Source: Candidatus Roseilinea sp. (GTDB lineage Bacteria > Chloroflexota > Anaerolineae > J036 > Brachytrichaceae). Taken from it: a stretch of 64,000 nucleotides of DNA. The stretch lies in NCBI GenBank assembly GCA_026003755.1, contig BPHV01000001.1, forward strand, positions 1,090,393-1,154,392. The letters run 5' to 3'. Below, one piece after another: positions 48,017 to 56,795 of the stretch; position 1 is the stretch's first letter; every line of letters begins with the position of its first letter. The notes beneath the pieces were generated by a model that was not told the origin of the DNA, did not search any database, and worked only from the letters and a program-made list of their open reading frames with translations. A program made the position numbers and the translations under genes.

Positions 48017-49400
48017 TGGCTTGGGATGATCCACGGCCGGCAACGTAAACCAAAACTCGCTGCCCTGCCCCAGCCGACTCTCGACGCCGATCCGCCCGCC
48101 CATGTTCTCGACCAGCGACTTGGCGATCGCCAGGCCGAGGCCGGCGCCCCCTGTGCTGCGCGACCGCGACCGGTCGCTGCGGTAGAAGCGATCGAAGACG
48201 CGCGACAGGTCTTCTTCGGCGATGCCCTCCCCGGTGTCGCGCACGCTCACCCGCACGCCATCCGCCCACGCCTCCGCGCTCAGCGTGATCTGCCCGCCCG
48301 GCGGCGTATGCCGGAAGGCGTTGCTCACCAGGTTGTGCAACACCTGCGCCAGCCGGTCGGGGTCGGCCTGGGCCGGCGGAATCCCCTCTGAGATGGAGAC
48401 GCTCAGCGCGACCTGCTGCGCATCCGCGGCAGCCGCGAAGCGCTCAGCCGTCGCACGCAGCGCCGCGCCGACATCCACCGGCCGGATCGCCATCGGCAAC
48501 TGGTGCGCTTCGGCCAGCGCCAGCTCGCGCACATCCTCCACCAACCGCGCAGAGCAACCGCGTCTCGTCATAGACGGCGGCGATCTCCTTCATCTGCAGC
48601 GGATGCACGCCATCCAGCAAGGCGCGCAGCGAGCCTTGAATTACCGTCAGCGGCGTGCGCAACTCGTGCGCCACGTCGGCCATCAGGTTGCGCCGTTGCG
48701 CCTCCGCCTGCTGCAGCGAGTCGGCCATGCGGTTGAAGGCTTGCGCCACTTCGGCGACCTCGGCGATATGGGCTGTTGCTTTCAGCGGCACGCGCTGCGA
48801 CCAGTCGCGCCGGGCGAAGGCGTGCGCCGCCTGGGCCACCACGGTCAGCGGCTTCGACAGGCTGCGGCTGACGAACAATCCCGCGACGATCCCTAAGCCT
48901 ACGCCGGCCAGGGCGATCAGGGCGATTGAGCCTTGCAGATCGCTCAGGAAACGCCGCTCCAACGGGCCGAGCGGATCGAAGTCCGGCGAGCCGGCAAGCA
49001 CGTAGCCGACGACGGCGTCGCCGACCACGACCGGCTGCGCCGAGGCCAGCGCAACGGGATCGAGCGTCTGGCCGATGCGCTGACGTCCCGCCTCGTCATA
49101 CACGATTCGGCCCTGGGCATCGGTCACGAGCAACGGCGGGCGGTATTCACGGAACGCGCCACGCCGGAGCCGAGGACGCACCGCGCGCAGTGAATCTCCC
49201 ACCCCCGCCCATGAGCCGTACGCCTCGTAGTGTGCCTCCAACACGTCGAGCGCGCCGCCGCGGGCGAAAACCCCCGGCTGCGCCAAATAACCACGGAACT
49301 GCCGGCTGGCGCTCCACGTGATGGCGACGGCGACGAAGGCAGCCATCAGCAAAGTCACCAGCAGAAACGCCAGCGTCAGGCGCACCCAAAGGCGGTTCAC
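48008..49400 (-). CDS. Sensor histidine kinase, HAMP type (one frameshift)
   Basis: About 464 residues. Two membrane helices (near 8-28 and 160-182) flank a roughly 130-residue periplasmic sensor. A HAMP linker follows, then the HisKA box LMADVAHELRTPLTV with the phospho-His, the N-box HNLVSNAFRHTP, and the G-boxes DTGEGIAEEDL and GAGLGLAIAKSL. The frame shifts once near 48553; one extra base in CTCTGCGCGG separates ETRLL from SRLVEDVREL. It is BaeS/WalK-like. The start is GTG, overlapping the response regulator stop by 4 bp, so the pair is co-translated. Confidence 0.9.
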
Positions 49401-50143
49401 AGGGGCGCTCCAATGCCGCGCGCGTCCGGCTCACCGTTTGCACCGTTCGGCGCGGCGCGCAGACGATACCCTACCCCGACCACCGTCTCGATGTAGGTCG
49501 GGTTGGCCGGATCAGGCTCGATCTTGCGGCGCAGGTTCTTGATGTGGCTGTCTATCGTGCGCTCCAGACCCTCATAGTCGTAGCCCAGCGCGCGCTCGAT
49601 CAGCTCGCCGCGCGTAAAGGCATAGTTCGGGTTGGCCATCATCGCGCGCAGCAGCGCGAACTCGGTTGGGGTGAGATCGAGCAGCCGGCCGTCGAGCGAG
49701 ACGGTATGTTCGTGATCGTTCAACCGCAGGCCGCCAACCTGATAGACCGCCTGCGGCGTCTGCGCGCTCCACCGCGTCCGGCGCAGAATCGCCCGCACAC
49801 GCGCGACCACTTCCTGCGGGTTGAACGGCTTGGTGATGTAGTCATCCGCGCCCAGCTCCAGGCCGACCAGCTTGTCGGTGTCTTCGACGCGCGCCGTCAG
49901 CATCAGGATGGGCGTGGCGGCGAGATGCTCATCGCCGCGCACCAGCCGCGTCACGTCCCAGCCGCTGCGCTTGGGCATCATCAGGTCGAGCACCACGCAG
50001 TCCGGCCGTTCGCGCCGGATGACGTGCATCGCTTCCTCGCCATCAAAAGCCGTGAAGACGATCATGCCGGCGCGCTCGAAGTAAGCCTGCAACAGCCGGA
50101 CGATCTGCCGATCGTCATCCACGATAAGCACGCGCGCAGACAT
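49397..50143 (-). CDS. OmpR/PhoB-family response regulator
   Basis: 248 residues. The receiver domain has the acidic DDD start, the phospho-acceptor Asp in VVLDLMMPKRSG and Lys in TKPFNPQEVV. The C-terminal winged helix (LTPTEFALLRAMMANPNYAFTR then ERTIDSHIKNLRRKIE) is the OmpR/PhoB DNA-binding type. It is the partner of the overlapping histidine kinase. The target genes cannot be read. TAAAAT on the minus strand (50150-50155) ends 6 nt before the ATG with no ribosome site, consistent with a leaderless mRNA. Confidence 0.95.
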   Translation of the reverse strand: MSARVLIVDDDRQIVRLLQAYFERAGMIVFTAFDGEEAMHVIRRERPDCVVLDLMMPKRSGWDVTRLVRGDEHLAATPILMLTARVEDTDKLVGLELGADDYITKPFNPQEVVARVRAILRRTRWSAQTPQAVYQVGGLRLNDHEHTVSLDGRLLDLTPTEFALLRAMMANPNYAFTRGELIERALGYDYEGLERTIDSHIKNLRRKIEPDPANPTYIETVVGVGYRLRAAPNGANGEPDARGIGAPL

Positions 50144-50170
50144 GGCGCGATTTTAGGACGAGGGAGACCG

Positions 50171-51040
50171 CTAGGCCATCGCCAGACCGATGTCGAACGT
50201 CGCGCGGTAACCGTCGCCGTCCGGCGTCAGCGTGAGCATGGTCTGATCGCCACCGCTCCGGTAGATGCCATCGTTGGCATTGCGCAGGAACCCTGATCCC
50301 TTGCTGGAGTACGGCGCCCGCATGAACACCTGCTCACTCAGCCCGTCATCAAAGAAGAACTGCGACGTGAATTCGTAATTTTGACCGGCGGCGTTCGCAC
50401 TGCGCACCTTAAAGTGAATGTGCACTGCTCTGCCTGGATACCACCCAGGATAGATCGTGGTGAAATTGACCACACCGTTCGCGTCGGTGATCTGATAGCC
50501 GCGCAAGAAGTCTTGGCCAACAGTGTTGAAGCTGCGATCCACTACGTCCGAATACACGCCCAGCGCGTCGCAATGCCAGATATCCACCATCGCGCCGGCC
50601 AGCGGCGCGCAGCCGCGGCGGCTGACCTGCAGCACACGCAGCGTCAGTTGGAGCGGAACGCCCGCCTTCACGGCGCCGTCCGCAGTGTTCACACGAATGT
50701 CGGAGCGGTTCAGCCGCTCGTCTACGAAGTATGGCCCTTCCGTCATAGCCGGGCTGACCACGCACGTCGGCAGCGTGACTTCACTCGCGGTCGTCTCGAT
50801 TGCGCTCGGCGCTGAGGTTGCAGCCGGTATGGGCTGCTGAGCGATCGCGGCGATGGTTGCGCCAGGCGTTGGGGAAGCCGCCGGTTCGGGCGAGAGTTGT
50901 TCGCCCACCGATGCGCCTGAAGGTTGCGTTGCAACCGGCGCAGCACAGGCTGCCAGCGCGCCAACACCCAAAACACCGAGGACCATGAGCGCTTCGCGCC
51001 GGCTCAGGATGCGGCCAACGGGCAAATCGTCGTTATCCAT
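50171..51040 (-). CDS. Exported intradiol ring-cleavage dioxygenase-like lipoprotein
   Basis: 289 residues. An N-terminal SRREALMVLGVLGVGALAAC region combines a Tat-like RR with a lipobox Cys, then a low-complexity Pro/Ala/Thr linker (about 34-85). The catalytic domain has TEGPYFVDERLNRSDIR. The expected non-heme iron ligands are Tyr in LGVYSDV, Tyr in GWYPGR, and the His pair in AVHIHFKV. The fold therefore matches catechol / protocatechuate 3,4-dioxygenases, but anchored outside the cell, where it may open aromatic rings. It is transcribed towards the same side as the response regulator, but 28 bp upstream of it. Confidence 0.88.
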   Translation of the reverse strand: MDNDDLPVGRILSRREALMVLGVLGVGALAACAAPVATQPSGASVGEQLSPEPAASPTPGATIAAIAQQPIPAATSAPSAIETTASEVTLPTCVVSPAMTEGPYFVDERLNRSDIRVNTADGAVKAGVPLQLTLRVLQVSRRGCAPLAGAMVDIWHCDALGVYSDVVDRSFNTVGQDFLRGYQITDANGVVNFTTIYPGWYPGRAVHIHFKVRSANAAGQNYEFTSQFFFDDGLSEQVFMRAPYSSKGSGFLRNANDGIYRSGGDQTMLTLTPDGDGYRATFDIGLAMA

Positions 51041-51100
51041 AAGGCGCTTAATGTGTCGGGCTGGGCTACGAATACAGCCCAGCCCTCACCGTATACGCGA

Positions 51101-51973
51101 TTACAGCGTTGTATCGGTATTCGTCGGTTGCGGCGTGACGCCTGGCCGCAGCCACTTGCCCGGCCCACGGCCAAAGCCGAAGCCGAAGGCACCCCCCTTT
51201 AGCGCGAGCAACTCCGGCAAGTTTTCCTTCAGATTGGCGATGGCCGTGTCGGCCTGTTCTTGCGTGATGCGCCCCGCAGCGACCGCAGCGTTGAGGCGCG
51301 TGGTTTGCTCGGCGACAATGGCGTTAATCACTGTGTCGAGCGCGACACCCTTGGCGGCAGCCACGTCGGCGATGGACTTGCCCGATTGGAGTTCGGCGGC
51401 CAACTCGGCGACGGTCATGTTCAGCGATGTGGCGGCTGGGCTGAGCAAAGCGCCGGCATGATTGCCAAAGCCACCTTTATGCCCGTGCGCCCGGCCCCAC
51501 TTGCCCAAGCCGACGCCATAGCCTTTTAACCCAACCACCGGCCGCACTTGCAACTGTGCGGGGAGCACTATCTTGAGATTGGCCAGGATCGCATCGGCCT
51601 GCGCTTGGGTGAGGCGGCCCGCCGCTACGGCTTCATTCAGCGCGGTCGTCCGCTCGGCGATGACGGCGTTCACGATGGTCTCCAGCGCCACACCCTTGGC
51701 GGATGCGACGTCGGCGACCGACTTACCAGCCTGCAACTCCGTGCGCAGTTCGGCTTCGGTCATGTTGAGCGCTTGGGCGATGGTGGCCAGTTCTGCGCCG
51801 CTCCGGCTCAACCCGCCGCCCCAGTGCTGCGCGCCGGCTCGCAGCGACGCTGCCGGCACCCGCGCTGCGATCACCTGCGCCGCCGCCGGCGATGCAAAGG
51901 CCAGGCCGGCGGACGCGATCAGGGCAACAGCGCCCACCCCCAAACTTACTTTGAACCATGTGCGTGTCTTCAT
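51101..51973 (-). CDS. Exported protein with duplicated 75-residue helical module
   Basis: About 290 residues. A signal peptide (MKTRTWFKVSLGVGAVALIAS) is followed by two copies of a module. The first copy is LNMTEAELRTELQAGKSVAD then VAAGRLTQAQADAILANLK; the second is LNMTVAELAAELQSGKSIAD then VAAGRITQEQADTAIANLK. Both read as short DNA-mimic-free helix pairs seen in other exported Chloroflexota and Firmicutes proteins of unknown role. Gly/His-rich linkers separate them. Three ATGs lie close together; 51973 is chosen because AAAGGAG lies 9 nt upstream. Confidence 0.75.
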   Translation of the reverse strand: MKTRTWFKVSLGVGAVALIASAGLAFASPAAAQVIAARVPAASLRAGAQHWGGGLSRSGAELATIAQALNMTEAELRTELQAGKSVADVASAKGVALETIVNAVIAERTTALNEAVAAGRLTQAQADAILANLKIVLPAQLQVRPVVGLKGYGVGLGKWGRAHGHKGGFGNHAGALLSPAATSLNMTVAELAAELQSGKSIADVAAAKGVALDTVINAIVAEQTTRLNAAVAAGRITQEQADTAIANLKENLPELLALKGGAFGFGFGRGPGKWLRPGVTPQPTNTDTTL

Positions 51974-52094
51974 CTTCATCATCTCCTTTTTGTTTGTCGT
52001 CTTGCGGCTTTGCCGCTCGCGCTCGATGGTATTGCGGCGCTGTGGAGAAGCGATGGAGGCAAGATGAGAGCAGAATAAGCGTTGAGCGGCGCGC

Positions 52095-54608
52095 TTACGA
52101 CACGCGCGGCACACGCGCCAGGATCGCCGAGATCACCTCATAACTAATTGTGCCCAGGCGCGTCGCCACATCCTCGGCGGTGATGCGCTGATCGCCCTGC
52201 CGGCCGATCAGCACCACCTCGTCACCCAGCCGCACGCCGGGGATGTGCGAGACGTCAATCATGGCCTGATCCATGCACACGGCCCCGACGATGGGTGCGC
52301 GCCGGCCGCGCACGAGCACCTCGCCAAATGTGTCAGGGGCGCGGCGAAAGCCGTCGGCGTAACCCACCGGTATGACCGCGATAGTCGTCTCGCGCTCACA
52401 CACGAACCGCTTGCCGTACGACACCGGCGTGCCGGGCGGCAGCCGCTTCACCTGAGCAATGGTCGTCTTCCAGGAAAGCGCCGGCCGCAGCAAAAGGCTG
52501 GCCGGCTGAAGCGGCGCAGGGAAGAACGGGTTTAAGCCATACAGCGCCAGGCCAATGCGCACCAAGTTAAAACGCGCCTCCGGATAGGCCAACGCAGCCG
52601 CCGAATTTGCCGCGTGGATGTAAAGGTCAGGAGACATCTGGGCGCCCAGCGCGTCCAGCACCTGACGGAAGCGCGTGAGTTGTAGCTGCGTGTAAGCCGG
52701 ATCGCAATCGGCACAACTGAAGTGGGTGAAGATGCCCTCTAACTTCACTGAAGGCAAATCGGCGACGGCGCGGATGAAGTCGGCTGCGGCGTCCGGCAGC
52801 ACGCCCAGGCGGCTCATGCCGGTATCCACCTCCACGTGTAGGCGAGCCACGCGGCCCAGCTCCCGGGCGGCGCGCGAGTAGGCGCGCGCCACGTCCAGGT
52901 CATAGACCGTGAGCGCGACATCGCGCAGCAACGCCTCGCGGGCGTGCCAGGGTGGGGTAAAGCCCAGGATCAGAATGGGCGCGTCTATGCCGGCGTTGCG
53001 GAGCGCTGCGGCTTCGTTCAGCGAGGCCACGGCGCACGCGCTCGCGCCGTTGTTCAGCGCCGTACGCGCCACCTTCACCGCGCCGTGGCCGTAGCCGTCG
53101 GCTTTGAGCACCGCCATCAGCGCCACGTCCTCGCCGACGACTGCCTTCACGGCGCGCGCGTTGTGGGCGATCGCGTCCAGGTCCACCTCTAGCCAGGTCG
53201 GCCGGGACGGCATAGCCACGCGCACCGACTCCCAGCCTGGCTCTTGGCGCGGCAGCCGCGCCAGGTCGGCGCGGTCGGCCAGCAACTCGGCGACGATGCG
53301 CTCCATGCGCGCGCTCACGTCACCCTTCACCAGCACCAGGTCGCCGGCCCGCGCGTGGTCGCGGATGTAAGCGATCGCATCCCGCGCCAGGTAGGTGACG
53401 ACGACGGAGGCTGGGTCCATCCCCGCTTCGCGCGCGCCCTCGGCGAGATGATACGCCTGTTCGCCTAGGGTGATCAGCCTGATGCGCCCATCGGCGGCGC
53501 GCTGCGCTACGAGCGCGCCGATCTCGCGGTGCAGGCGCGCGCTGTGTTCGCCGAGATGGTCCATGTCGCCGAACACCAAAAAGCGGCATCCGCGCGGATG
53601 CGCGCCGACGCGCGCCGGCAGGTCGCCGGCTGCCCATGCCACGGCGTCGCGCATCGAGGCCGGCGAGGCGTTGAACGAATCGTCCACCAGGATCGCGCCG
53701 TTCACGCCGCGCAGGACACACTTGCGGCCGGGCAGCGCCGGCAGGCGCGAGAGCGCCTCGTCCGCCTCGCATTCCGGGATGCCGTAGTGCCGCGCCACGG
53801 CGCGAGCGATGGCGCACGACAACGGATGCAGATGCGGGGGGGCTGCCTGACAAAGCGACGCTCCGACGGCAACCACTTGGGCGCGGGTAAAGTCGCGCAT
53901 CGCCCAAACGCGCGGGTCGTCGCAGTTCAGGATGGCCAGGCCGTCGGCCGGCAGCACCTCGACCAGCGCGCGCTTCTCGCGCGCGGTTTCGTCGAGTGCG
54001 CCGAAGTAGGCCAGATGCGCCTCGCTCACGTTGGTGACGATGCCGAGGCGCGGCGAAGCAATTTCGCACAGCTCGCGGATCTCGCCCAGCCGGTCGGCGC
54101 CCATCTCCAGCACGATGATCTCGTGCTCCGCTTCCAGCGCGCCGAGCGCGATCGGCACGCCCAGCCGGCCGTTGAAGTTGGCCGGATTTTGGAAGACGCG
54201 GAAGCGGCGACCGAGCACGGCAGCGATGGCGGCGCGCGTGCTGCTCTTGCCCACGCTGCCGGTGATAGCGATGACGGGGAGGTTGCGCCGACGAATGATG
54301 TAGCGCGCGTAGCGTGTCAGCGCCTCGTAGGTATCGGGCACGACGATCAGGGGCGGCGCATCGTCGGGCGCGAACGGCTCACGCGCCGCGAGACGCCCTG
54401 CTTCGACCAGCGCCCCGGCTGCGCCCTTGCGAATGGCGTCGGCGATGAAGTCATGCCCATCGCCGCGTTCGGTTCGGAGCGCGACGAACAGCTCGCCGGG
54501 CCGAGCGCGGCGCGAGTCGAAGCAGAAGCCGGCGAATGCGCGCGCACCGGGCGCATCACCGAGCAGACGGCCGCCCGTCGCTTCGATCAGATCGAGAAGG
54601 CGAATCAA
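52095..54608 (-). CDS. murF-alr: Bifunctional MurF ligase - alanine racemase
   Basis: 837 residues joining two peptidoglycan enzymes. Residues 1-450 are MurF (UDP-MurNAc-tripeptide--D-Ala-D-Ala ligase): AITGSVGKSS ATP loop, ENPA-like NPANFNGRLGVP, and EMGADRLGEI. Residues 466-837 are alanine racemase: VDLDAIAHN, VLKADGYGHG with the PLP Lys, HVEVDTGMSRLG, SYGKRF with the partner Tyr, and GAVCMDQAMIDV. Together they make D-Ala and add D-Ala-D-Ala to the precursor. The internal ATG of the racemase half is near 53213. The gene follows the M50 protease directly, on the same strand. Such fusions are known in Bacteroidota and some Chloroflexota. Confidence 0.95.
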   Translation of the reverse strand: MIRLLDLIEATGGRLLGDAPGARAFAGFCFDSRRARPGELFVALRTERGDGHDFIADAIRKGAAGALVEAGRLAAREPFAPDDAPPLIVVPDTYEALTRYARYIIRRRNLPVIAITGSVGKSSTRAAIAAVLGRRFRVFQNPANFNGRLGVPIALGALEAEHEIIVLEMGADRLGEIRELCEIASPRLGIVTNVSEAHLAYFGALDETAREKRALVEVLPADGLAILNCDDPRVWAMRDFTRAQVVAVGASLCQAAPPHLHPLSCAIARAVARHYGIPECEADEALSRLPALPGRKCVLRGVNGAILVDDSFNASPASMRDAVAWAAGDLPARVGAHPRGCRFLVFGDMDHLGEHSARLHREIGALVAQRAADGRIRLITLGEQAYHLAEGAREAGMDPASVVVTYLARDAIAYIRDHARAGDLVLVKGDVSARMERIVAELLADRADLARLPRQEPGWESVRVAMPSRPTWLEVDLDAIAHNARAVKAVVGEDVALMAVLKADGYGHGAVKVARTALNNGASACAVASLNEAAALRNAGIDAPILILGFTPPWHAREALLRDVALTVYDLDVARAYSRAARELGRVARLHVEVDTGMSRLGVLPDAAADFIRAVADLPSVKLEGIFTHFSCADCDPAYTQLQLTRFRQVLDALGAQMSPDLYIHAANSAAALAYPEARFNLVRIGLALYGLNPFFPAPLQPASLLLRPALSWKTTIAQVKRLPPGTPVSYGKRFVCERETTIAVIPVGYADGFRRAPDTFGEVLVRGRRAPIVGAVCMDQAMIDVSHIPGVRLGDEVVLIGRQGDQRITAEDVATRLGTISYEVISAILARVPRVS

Positions 54609-54609
54609 G

Positions 54610-55674
54610 TCAATAAACCGGCCTGGGAACGAACGTCAAAACGAACACTAGCACAGCAGCGACGATGAGGGCGTAGTGATGCGATTGCAGCCGCACGGCT
54701 TCGTTGAGCGGCGGCGGATGCTGGCGGGCGAAGAAGAACAACAGCACCGCCCACACCAGCCAAGTCTGCGCAATCAGCGCCAGGCCGAACATGGCCAGGA
54801 TGACGACGTAGGACAAATAGCGCGCCCGCGAGCCGAGCAGCGCGTAGGCAATGTGTCCGCCGTCGAGCTGGCCGGCCGGGATCAAGTTGATGGCCGTGAT
54901 CAGCAGCCCGATCCACGCGCCCAGCGCGATCGGGTGCAGCATGATGTCATAGCCATCGCTCGGATACACCCTTCCGAAGCGCGCGACGCCGACCAGCCGC
55001 GTGAGGAGCGAATCGCCCAGGGTGATGTATTCGCCCGCCGGCGGCAACGGCTCCACGTGCGACAGCCAGATGCCGAGCACGAACAGCGGCACGGCGAGGA
55101 TGAAGCCGGCCAAAGGCCCGGCGACGGCGATCTCCAGCAGCGTACGGCGGTTCTCGAACGGCTCACGTTGAACAATGACCGCGCCGAGCGTGCCGACGAA
55201 GCTGAACGGCGCCGGCAGCGGGATGAAATAGGGCAGCGACACGCGCGCCCCGCGCAGCCGGCCGACGACGTAATGGCCGGCCTCGTGCACGCCCAGGATG
55301 CCCAACAGCGATGCACCAAACATCAACCCATTACCCAGGTCGAAGCCATCGGCCGTCAGACCACCGGTGAAGATCACCGAGATCACCGTAGCAACGAACA
55401 AAACCAGGTTGATCGTGGGGTTCGACTGCGTGCGCGGAATCACACCCGGCACAGCCAGCACTTCGTAGCGCTCGCCGTCGGCGCGCAGATAGGGCGTGTA
55501 GCCCACATCCTCGACACGCGGCCGCATCTGGCGATACGCCTGATCGGGCGGCAGCCTCAGTTGTCCGCGTAAGCTGATCTCGCCGTTGGGCTGCACCGTG
55601 TAGGCCTCGACGCTCATCACATCTTCTACGGCCGAGCGCAGTCGGGCGATGAGTTCCAGGCGATCAAGCGGCAT
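54610..55674 (-). CDS. Site-2 protease family (M50) membrane metalloprotease
   Basis: About 354 residues. It has an N-terminal cytoplasmic domain (about 100 residues), then several membrane helices. The zinc motif GVHEAGHYVVGRL lies in one helix and the third ligand Asp in LIPAGQLDGGHIAYALLG. These are the defining M50 site-2 protease motifs; the enzyme cleaves membrane-embedded substrates. The start is uncertain among 55719, 55686 and 55674. The last (MPLDRLELIARL) follows the upstream sufE overlap by 11 nt and looks most natural. It ends 1 bp before the MurF-Alr start codon, indicating co-transcription. Confidence 0.9.
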   Translation of the reverse strand: MPLDRLELIARLRSAVEDVMSVEAYTVQPNGEISLRGQLRLPPDQAYRQMRPRVEDVGYTPYLRADGERYEVLAVPGVIPRTQSNPTINLVLFVATVISVIFTGGLTADGFDLGNGLMFGASLLGILGVHEAGHYVVGRLRGARVSLPYFIPLPAPFSFVGTLGAVIVQREPFENRRTLLEIAVAGPLAGFILAVPLFVLGIWLSHVEPLPPAGEYITLGDSLLTRLVGVARFGRVYPSDGYDIMLHPIALGAWIGLLITAINLIPAGQLDGGHIAYALLGSRARYLSYVVILAMFGLALIAQTWLVWAVLLFFFARQHPPPLNEAVRLQSHHYALIVAAVLVFVLTFVPRPVY

Positions 55675-56134
55675 GGGGAGTGGCATAGCGCTGTGCCAGC
55701 CGCTTGACCACGGCGGCAATGCTGAGCAAGCCCTGCCCTTTGCCCATCGAGATGTTCTTGCCGAACAGCGTCGGCACGATGTCCTCGATCGGCATGTTGG
55801 CGATCTCGTCGGCGGGCAAGCCGCTGATCGTCGAATCGAGGATGGCGGAGAGCGCGCGCGCCGAGACGCCGAACGGGTTCTCCACGGCGAAGTAGAACTT
55901 CAGCCGCGGCGGGCCGCCGACGCCGTCATCCATCGGCTCGACGAACACATACGAGTCCGACTCGCAGTGCGGCACTTGGTTCGCCTGCGGATATGGGCGC
56001 GCCGCGATGTGCTCCGGCACGCCCTGGAATTGATCGGAATACTCGATCAGCATTTGATTGCGTTCGCCCGGGTTCTCGGCGAAGATCTCCAACACCTCGC
56101 GCAATTTCTCCGGATAGCGTGAAAAGTCGGCCAT
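55664..56134 (-). CDS. sufE: SufE family sulfur-acceptor protein
   Basis: 156 residues of usual SufE length. It accepts sulfur from a cysteine desulfurase and passes it to the SufBCD scaffold. The expected reactive Cys is Cys57 in QVPHCESDSYVF, which sits at the conserved GC-S position of SufE proteins. The C-terminal LPADEIANMPIEDIVP region matches the family. No sufS or sufBCD gene is nearby. TATAGT on the minus strand (56143-56148) lies 8 nt before the ATG. It is the first gene of a likely three-gene operon with the M50 protease and murF-alr. Confidence 0.9.
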   Translation of the reverse strand: MADFSRYPEKLREVLEIFAENPGERNQMLIEYSDQFQGVPEHIAARPYPQANQVPHCESDSYVFVEPMDDGVGGPPRLKFYFAVENPFGVSARALSAILDSTISGLPADEIANMPIEDIVPTLFGKNISMGKGQGLLSIAAVVKRLAQRYATPHAA

Positions 56135-56286
56135 GGCCTGCTACTATAGCGCAGTGAGACGATCGTTAGCCTGCAGCGATGCACGCTCACCCACCGGGTA
56201 GCCGCAGGCTTCATGCCTGCGGCCATCGCGCGCCTGCCTATGCCTGCTGTTACCGTGCGCCAGCCTGCGCTACAATTCCGTCCCAC

Positions 56287-56649
56287 ATGGCGCTGTTTGG
56301 CGAGCGACTGATAGACCTCGAGCGGATCAAGCGAGACATCGCAACCGGTCCGATTGGCTTGTACGTTTCGATGTGCTTCGCCTACGCCATGCTCTGCGCC
56401 TTGATCGCTGCCAGCACGGTGAACGAACTGCTCGAAGACGGCCGGCACTTGTTACAGACGCCTCGCCTGGATCTACAGCTAGAGTTCAAGGCGCTCATCG
56501 TGCTGTGCCACGAGAAGCTCGGTTACCACACCCTCCCCTCGGCAGATTTCATCCCTGAAACGGCTCAGCTCGACCGCGTCATCGGTTTCATCCCGTCGTG
56601 CATGAAGAGCGCGTGGCCTGGGCCGGCTGCCGTCCCCCGCGCGCCCTGA
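56287..56649 (+). CDS. Hypothetical protein, 120 residues
   Basis: The gene is predicted by a TACAAT element (56271-56276) 10 nt before the ATG. The sequence starts MALFGERLIDLERIKRDI, has one hydrophobic helix (GPIGLYVSMCFAYAMLCALI), and then an amphipathic stretch. The final residues (SAWPGPAAVPRAP) look out of frame, so a frameshift near 56615 is possible. No family is recognised. The 150 bp after it hold an inverted repeat (GATTCC/GGAATC) and the leader of fabF. Confidence 0.45.
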   Translation: MALFGERLIDLERIKRDIATGPIGLYVSMCFAYAMLCALIAASTVNELLEDGRHLLQTPRLDLQLEFKALIVLCHEKLGYHTLPSADFIPETAQLDRVIGFIPSCMKSAWPGPAAVPRAP

Positions 56650-56795
56650 TCACTGCTTCGCTCCGCAACCTTATGCGGCGTCAGGTGTTTCTCTCGACAG
56701 CCTGATCACGCCGCGCACGGCCAATGTGTGGACGATCGAAGCCCTTCAGGGTTGGATCGTCGCTTTTGCGATTCCTGAGGGAATCCTTTCAGGCA

